This document shows positions 15,088-19,058 of a stretch of 19,058 nucleotides of DNA, piece after piece. Both the position numbers and the translations under genes were made by a program. The stretch is from Bdellovibrionales bacterium (GTDB lineage: Bacteria; Bdellovibrionota; Bdellovibrionia; Bdellovibrionales; UBA1609), in contig JAGRAG010000083.1 in the NCBI GenBank assembly GCA_020435025.1, positions 3,861-22,918 of the forward strand, read 5' to 3'. The notes under the pieces were generated by a model. The model was not told where the DNA came from. It saw nothing but the letters and a program-made list of their open reading frames with translations, and ran no database searches. Within the stretch, counting starts at the first letter, position 1. Each line of letters starts with the position of its first letter.

Positions 15088-16748
15088 GTATTGTCCACCA
15101 GCTTACTACGTGAAATTGCGGCAACATAATTTTCACCAGACTTACGAATGATACTTGTTGCGTTAGTTACTAAGGGCGGAACATTGAGCATAAAAGCGAT
15201 GGAATTAGCGAGGTGACTGTGCGTTAAGTACTCATTGTTTAGATCAGCAATTTTTGCAGCATGGCCCCAAGATCCCACGTCTCGAGTTCCTGCTTTGTCG
15301 GATTTTAACGTGTCTCCCACAATCTGCAAGTTTTGGAATCGGCCAGAAAAGAAGCTAGCGCTACTTCCTCGAAACCCATGTGAGGTTCCCATAAGTTGAT
15401 TCGGATGGGATATATAAGATGGCATTCGATTGAACTCACCCGCAAAATGTATAAGAGTGTCGTGAAAATAGGACTGTCCAGTTGTCGAATCGATCTTCTG
15501 TTTTAGTTGATCGATGAGTTCGAGCAAACAGGCAGCATACGCACGATAATGAAGAGCATTCACTAAAATACCTGGCATATAGCCAATAAAATGCTGATCA
15601 TTTGGGACGGTCAGCCGACCTGCTAAGTCGACGTTGTTTAAAGTACTTCCTGTGCCCATTCTAAACGAGCGAGTGTAATCGTTGAGAAGCAAAAATTCGG
15701 CTGTAGCAAAATTCTCAGCGAGAAAACTAATGGTCGTCACAGCTGGATTGATTCCGGAGCGTAAATCATCAATGGTGGAATTCTTTCCCGTAGCTACAGA
15801 GTAGCGGTTGTCTCGGTCAGCAGTTGGAATTCCGATAGGACGATCCGCATAGCCTTTGAAATTTGCATCCAGAGAGAGCGCCGATTTAACAAGATTGGTG
15901 TATTTTAGATAGATGGGATTCCAGGAATCAAAGTATTGGCCAATTGCCGTTTTGAGAAGTTTTTTGGCAGACATGTGGTCGACAAGAACTCGGCTGTATT
16001 TCTTGTTGATCAGATTGAGCTGATGGATAGCAGAATCCACTTGCTCTTCAACTGCGTCAATTTGACTCGAGAAGTTCCCGGCAACATTTCTTTTAAAAGG
16101 CTCAAAGAGAGAATGAGCTTGGTTCACCCCACCAAGACTGGTTTGCAGAAGTGATTTATTTTTAAAACTTTTATAGGAGTATGCTGCAAGCGAGCTTCCT
16201 ACGGCCACAGCGCTAATTGGATTTGATGTATGATCGGCTACAAGGCCACCGATAGATAGACCGCCAGGAATGGGTTGTGTCTGAATGGCAGCATTAAAGG
16301 GGTGCGAAGCATTGAGTCCATAGATTCCCTGTATGGTTAACATGGATCCTAGTAGCTCAGAAATATCTCTACCGGTAGCTGAGGTCTTCTGACCCCAGAG
16401 AGGGGGAACATAATAGCCGTTTTTCAAAATGGCAGTGTATCGACCTTCTGTGTACTTTCCAGAACTGACACTGTAGGCATTACTCATCTGTTGGTTGAAA
16501 ACAATCGACTCATTATTTGGATTTAAAAAAAGATCAAAATGCTGTCTAGGAGGGGCGCCATAATTTTGTATAAATACGTATCTCAGCACCTCTTGTTTGA
16601 CGATCTCTTCAGCAAAAGCTGTAGAGACATATTTCGAAGTCACGGCACTGATAATGGTTGAGATGGGATCCCACCCAACAGAGGCACCAGTCGCTGCGGC
16701 AAACCAATTTAGAAACTCTCTTCGACTGATGGACTTATGATTCTTCAC
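15084..16748 (-). CDS. Tat-exported DUF1501/DUF1552-like protein
   Basis: 554 residues from a GTG at 16746-16748, with GAGG eight bases upstream. A twin-arginine signal is plain: SRREFLNW at residues 8-15, a hydrophobic stretch, and cleavage likely after AFA at 46. Tat export means it is folded before export. The C-terminal third carries GEFNRMP (437-443), like the GEFGRTP motif of DUF1501 proteins. TSHGFRG with His457 stands where those proteins have a DHW-type motif, and FSGRFQNLQIVGDT follows. DUF1501 and DUF1552 proteins belong to an alkaline-phosphatase/sulfatase-like group of unknown activity that is usually encoded next to DUF1592, DUF1800 or Planctomycete cytochrome genes. Here the partner is the cytochrome gene overlapping its first 14 bases. 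Choosing DUF1501 over DUF1552 is a pattern judgement. Confidence 0.75.
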   Translation of the reverse strand: MKNHKSISRREFLNWFAAATGASVGWDPISTIISAVTSKYVSTAFAEEIVKQEVLRYVFIQNYGAPPRQHFDLFLNPNNESIVFNQQMSNAYSVSSGKYTEGRYTAILKNGYYVPPLWGQKTSATGRDISELLGSMLTIQGIYGLNASHPFNAAIQTQPIPGGLSIGGLVADHTSNPISAVAVGSSLAAYSYKSFKNKSLLQTSLGGVNQAHSLFEPFKRNVAGNFSSQIDAVEEQVDSAIHQLNLINKKYSRVLVDHMSAKKLLKTAIGQYFDSWNPIYLKYTNLVKSALSLDANFKGYADRPIGIPTADRDNRYSVATGKNSTIDDLRSGINPAVTTISFLAENFATAEFLLLNDYTRSFRMGTGSTLNNVDLAGRLTVPNDQHFIGYMPGILVNALHYRAYAACLLELIDQLKQKIDSTTGQSYFHDTLIHFAGEFNRMPSYISHPNQLMGTSHGFRGSSASFFSGRFQNLQIVGDTLKSDKAGTRDVGSWGHAAKIADLNNEYLTHSHLANSIAFMLNVPPLVTNATSIIRKSGENYVAAISRSKLVDNT

Positions 16749-18231
16749 TGGCCAATCCTCTATCTAAAACAATTGGAACTTCGTTGAATTCAGGAGATTC
16801 AATAATTTCACGAATCAAAATTTTAAGACTTTGATGCTGAAATAGGCGCTCTCCTAGTTCTATAACCCGATTTCGATGATGAATCTCTTCTGGAGGAAGA
16901 GGTTCAATATAAGCCGGATCATTGATGTCGGCGACGGTAACGGAATGACCTGTGAAAAACTCATAGTATCTTTTTGCCGCACAAACATAGAGGTCCTTCC
17001 GTGCAGCGAGTTCGGATCCTAGCTCTCCAGACCCAGAGACAGAAGAGAAGTTAAGAGTGCCATCATAACCTCGATAATAGAGCTGTCCAATAGGGGGCCT
17101 AAGGTGATAGTCGGTGTCGATTTCTGAGCGCCAATTTTCTATTGGAGGTTTTGAAATAGGCCAAGCGTCAGCATATTCTATTGCGAGTATTTTTTCATCA
17201 ACTGTGGTCGTTGCTCGGCCGGCAAAGCGAAGAGTGTAGTTTCGCATGGTACCGGCCATACGATCGATGGTGGCGTGACAGGTCACACACGTTTGGCTTT
17301 GTCGAAAAGGAAAAGAAGAGGTGGCATCTACAAAAGGGAGTGCATCACCATAGCGCAGAACAGGAAGTGATCGGCATAGGAGATCTTGAAAAAGCGCTTT
17401 GGACCAATTTCTTGCAACGGTTGATCCATCGAAGTGTCCGTTTATGGCGAGTGGTTGATTCACCATACGGTAGATAGGGCTTCCTATAATTCCTCCGCCA
17501 ATGTTCGCTACAATATTTACATCTTTTAGTTTTTCACCCTTGGCATTGAGTTGAGGAACGATCAGCGGGTTTGCTGCTTGAATGCCGACGAGATCTCCTT
17601 TGGGAGAGTATCTAACCTGTGCCCAAGGAGCTCTGGCTCCACCCATACTCACATCAAAGTAACAGGTTGCAGGAGAGTCCGACGCCCTACATAGTCCTAG
17701 GTCAATGGTTTCTTGTCTTGTTGCAGAGCTTTTAAGTGTGCCACTCATAAAGCGCACAGGTTTAAGAGATTGATTGGAAGTCACAATATCTTCATACTTT
17801 TGGTTGGGTTGAAAAAGGGCCCGCGTTATGTAAAGGGCAGGTTCGCTCTGATCGTAAATATAAGAGCTATATGTTCCTCGGACTCCCGCAGCAAAAGAGG
17901 ATAAGAAGTCTAACTTACCAAACCAGGATTGATGAAAACTATGAAGCGTATGTAAAATACGACGATGTCGATCTGAATTTACTTTGATGACACCTTGTCC
18001 ATTAAATTCTGATTCAGTAATCAATTGGACGCAGGCGTTGGCAGGTGTGACCTCTCCGGATAGCACCTGTTGATAGAGATCGTCACTAGATCTGGGACGG
18101 GAATTCGTTAATGTAGAATAACACTTCAGATAGGCTCCTAGAGGCGACAATTGCGCTTCTCCAGAGAGACTTAAGAATGTTAAAGGCATTAGAATCGCAA
18201 TTATAGTGGAATAAGATCTCGACACCAACAC
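16735..18231 (-). CDS. Secreted monoheme cytochrome-like protein (DUF1588/DUF1585-like)
   Basis: 498 residues from a GTG at 18229-18231, with GGGGGA seven bases upstream. A signal peptide ends near GEA-QL (about residue 26). One heme c site is present, Cys315/Cys318/His319 in CVTCHATIDRMAG. The CH-x3-ID wording is that of the DUF1588 domain, in which the heme motif is followed by a Gly and a Phe/Tyr. The C-terminal 90 residues (YVCAAKRYYEFFTGHS, then LKILIREIIESPEF) resemble DUF1585. The N-terminal 300 residues have no clear match and may stand in for DUF1592/DUF1587. First gene of the operon and probably the redox partner of the Tat-exported protein that follows. Confidence 0.75.
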   Translation of the reverse strand: MLVSRSYSTIIAILMPLTFLSLSGEAQLSPLGAYLKCYSTLTNSRPRSSDDLYQQVLSGEVTPANACVQLITESEFNGQGVIKVNSDRHRRILHTLHSFHQSWFGKLDFLSSFAAGVRGTYSSYIYDQSEPALYITRALFQPNQKYEDIVTSNQSLKPVRFMSGTLKSSATRQETIDLGLCRASDSPATCYFDVSMGGARAPWAQVRYSPKGDLVGIQAANPLIVPQLNAKGEKLKDVNIVANIGGGIIGSPIYRMVNQPLAINGHFDGSTVARNWSKALFQDLLCRSLPVLRYGDALPFVDATSSFPFRQSQTCVTCHATIDRMAGTMRNYTLRFAGRATTTVDEKILAIEYADAWPISKPPIENWRSEIDTDYHLRPPIGQLYYRGYDGTLNFSSVSGSGELGSELAARKDLYVCAAKRYYEFFTGHSVTVADINDPAYIEPLPPEEIHHRNRVIELGERLFQHQSLKILIREIIESPEFNEVPIVLDRGLASEES

Positions 18232-18496
18232 AGTTTGTTCCCCCGAACTGAACGACAGTATTCCCCTTTGAACTTGTCTCTTATCGGTACTTTGATATTA
18301 AGACTTTAATTTGGGGAGTTCTTTTAAAGTATTGAAAATACAAGAATTACTGGCCGTGCAAAAAAAATGTACCATTGCTGTACATCATGAACGAGTCCAG
18401 ATGCTTCTATCTCAAATTTGTGATCAATAGAAGCTATCTGGTCAAATGAGCACAGGCCCTAGTAAAAAACTCAATCGACAAATCTCTGGTGCTTTT
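18232..18496. promoter_or_regulatory. Intergenic region upstream of the heme operon, with inverted repeats
   Basis: 265 bases downstream of one minus-strand gene and upstream of the next, so it should hold the operon promoter. It contains a 6-base inverted repeat with a 7-base spacer (ATGTAC at 18367-18372, GTACAT at 18380-18385), a shape common for dimeric repressors, and a longer hairpin at 18399-18439. No promoter boxes with good spacing were found. Two frames of 20-24 codons across it lack support. Confidence 0.4.
18399..18439. repeat. Long imperfect hairpin
   Basis: GCTTCTAT (18403-18410) and ATAGAAGC (18427-18434) pair perfectly. Beyond a single bulged T, AGAT (18399-18402) pairs with ATCT (18436-18439), giving 12 pairs around a 16-base loop. 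On the minus strand it is not followed by a T-run, so it is not a canonical terminator for the gene ending at 18497. It could protect the 3' end of that message or shape the leader of the heme operon. Confidence 0.5.
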
Positions 18497-19058
18497 TTAC
18501 TGGCCAATTCGAACAGAGGAATCCGTTGTGGCTTGGTTGGGATCGATGATAGAAAAATCGACTTCTATTTTATTGTCGTTTCCAGTAGCTGCGAATTGAT
18601 CTAAATTGTAGATCACAAGAGTCTTGTCATGGCTACGATACTTCCAATAGAAGGCCTTGGGCTTGGATTGCTTTTGATTGCTGACGCTATCTAAGATCGG
18701 AGTGCCGGAGTAAGTGACTTTAATACGATCTCGTTCTGGAATGAAATTTAGAGGTATCTCCAATCTTTTTAGCCTCTTTGTTCGAATCTCTGTTCCCACT
18801 TGTGCCAGCTGATCTCCATAATTTTTATGACAAATGTTAAAGATATTGCTGCCCTCTTCGCGTTCTCCGCGAGTGAGAGACAAGAAGGACTCTAATAATT
18901 GAGGATCTTGAAATTCTGAAAGATCTCTCACGTCTTCGTCGGCTTTGCATTTGGCTGCAAAACGCTGAGAATGAGATCGTCGAACACGCTGACTCAAACT
19001 ATTCGGGTGTAAGACCCCGTATGTAGAGATCTTTTCAAAGTTTGGATCATTTTTAAGG
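18497..19058 (-). CDS. C-terminal part of a probable VWA-type exported protein, 5'-truncated
   Basis: The frame stays open to the right edge of the window, so the start lies outside; the TTG at 18995-18997 is probably not the true start. The visible 187 or so residues contain NICHKNYGDQLAQVGTEI. A beta-rich end follows: IPLNFIPERDRIKVTYSG, then FYWKYRSHDKTLVIYNL, then KIEVDFSI. This layout (Ile-Cys-x3-Tyr/Phe-Gly-x2-Leu, a strand with IPxxxxI-V-G, then a WxY strand and a closing strand) recalls the C-terminal module that follows von Willebrand A domains in Bdellovibrio-type lipoproteins. That comparison is from memory. The VWA domain itself would be outside the window. Same strand as the heme operon but separated from it by 265 bases. 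Confidence 0.55.
   Translation of the reverse strand, partial: LKNDPNFEKISTYGVLHPNSLSQRVRRSHSQRFAAKCKADEDVRDLSEFQDPQLLESFLSLTRGEREEGSNIFNICHKNYGDQLAQVGTEIRTKRLKRLEIPLNFIPERDRIKVTYSGTPILDSVSNQKQSKPKAFYWKYRSHDKTLVIYNLDQFAATGNDNKIEVDFSIIDPNQATTDSSVRIGQ

Noticed and set aside
18350..18453. Two overlapping frames of 20-24 codons upstream of the heme operon
   Set aside because: Too short, no ribosome site, and they overlap a hairpin that explains the sequence better.
18345..18505. TTACTGGCC occurring twice (near 18346 and 18496)
   Set aside because: Only nine bases, not part of a longer repeat; does not support an attachment site or mobile element.

Overview
The window looks like a chromosomal segment of a Gram-negative, predatory-type bacterium, most likely Bdellovibrionota (Bdellovibrio and relatives). 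This rests on moderate GC, very dense packing with overlapping stops and starts, an unusually high share of exported and lipid-anchored proteins of unknown family, lipoproteins whose modified cysteine follows Gln-Asn (FQNC, YQNC), and a DUF5522-type mini-protein. No tRNA, rRNA, insertion sequence, CRISPR array or phage gene was seen. The lineage is an inference from gene style, not from a marker gene.

Layout. (1) 1-888: the 3' part of a radical SAM protein of the twitch-domain type, cut by the left edge. (2) 4640-885, minus strand: a three-gene operon matching E. coli tesA, ybbA and ybbP (periplasmic SGNH esterase, ABC ATPase, FtsX/LolC-type permease), here co-transcribed with 4-base and roughly 26-base overlaps. 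(3) 4689-5876, plus strand: a second, diverged SGNH-like exported or anchored protein head-to-head with tesA; the 48 bp between them hold two face-to-face promoter-like sequences. (4) 7964-5907, minus strand: a large Cys-rich secreted protein. (5) 8248-10106, plus strand: a cassette of three small exported proteins, the last with a ParB/sulfiredoxin-like core. (6) 10294-10118, minus strand: a 58-residue Cys4 protein of the DUF5522 type. (7) 10538-12197, plus strand: a NodI/NodJ-like ABC ATPase and ABC-2 permease pair. (8) 12561-13640, plus strand: a secreted subtilisin-family protease, followed by a terminator shared with the convergent operon. (9) 18231-13767, minus strand: a four-gene operon of a secreted monoheme protein, a Tat-exported DUF1501/DUF1552-like protein, a Cys-rich lipoprotein and a diheme lipoprotein. 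(10) 19058-18497, minus strand: the 3' end of a gene that resembles the C-terminal part of VWA-type lipoproteins.

How they work together. The tesA-ybbA-ybbP set is probably an envelope-lipid or lipoprotein handling unit: an ATP-driven mechanotransmission-type transporter with a lysophospholipase/thioesterase. The four-gene heme operon is the best candidate for an undescribed system. Every product is predicted to act outside the cytoplasm, the genes are translationally coupled, and together they carry three c-type heme sites beside an alkaline-phosphatase-superfamily-like protein. Its substrate cannot be read from the sequence. The remaining secreted proteins (Cys-rich protein, three-gene cassette, subtilase) fit a lifestyle rich in envelope and extracellular factors, but they share no obvious pathway.
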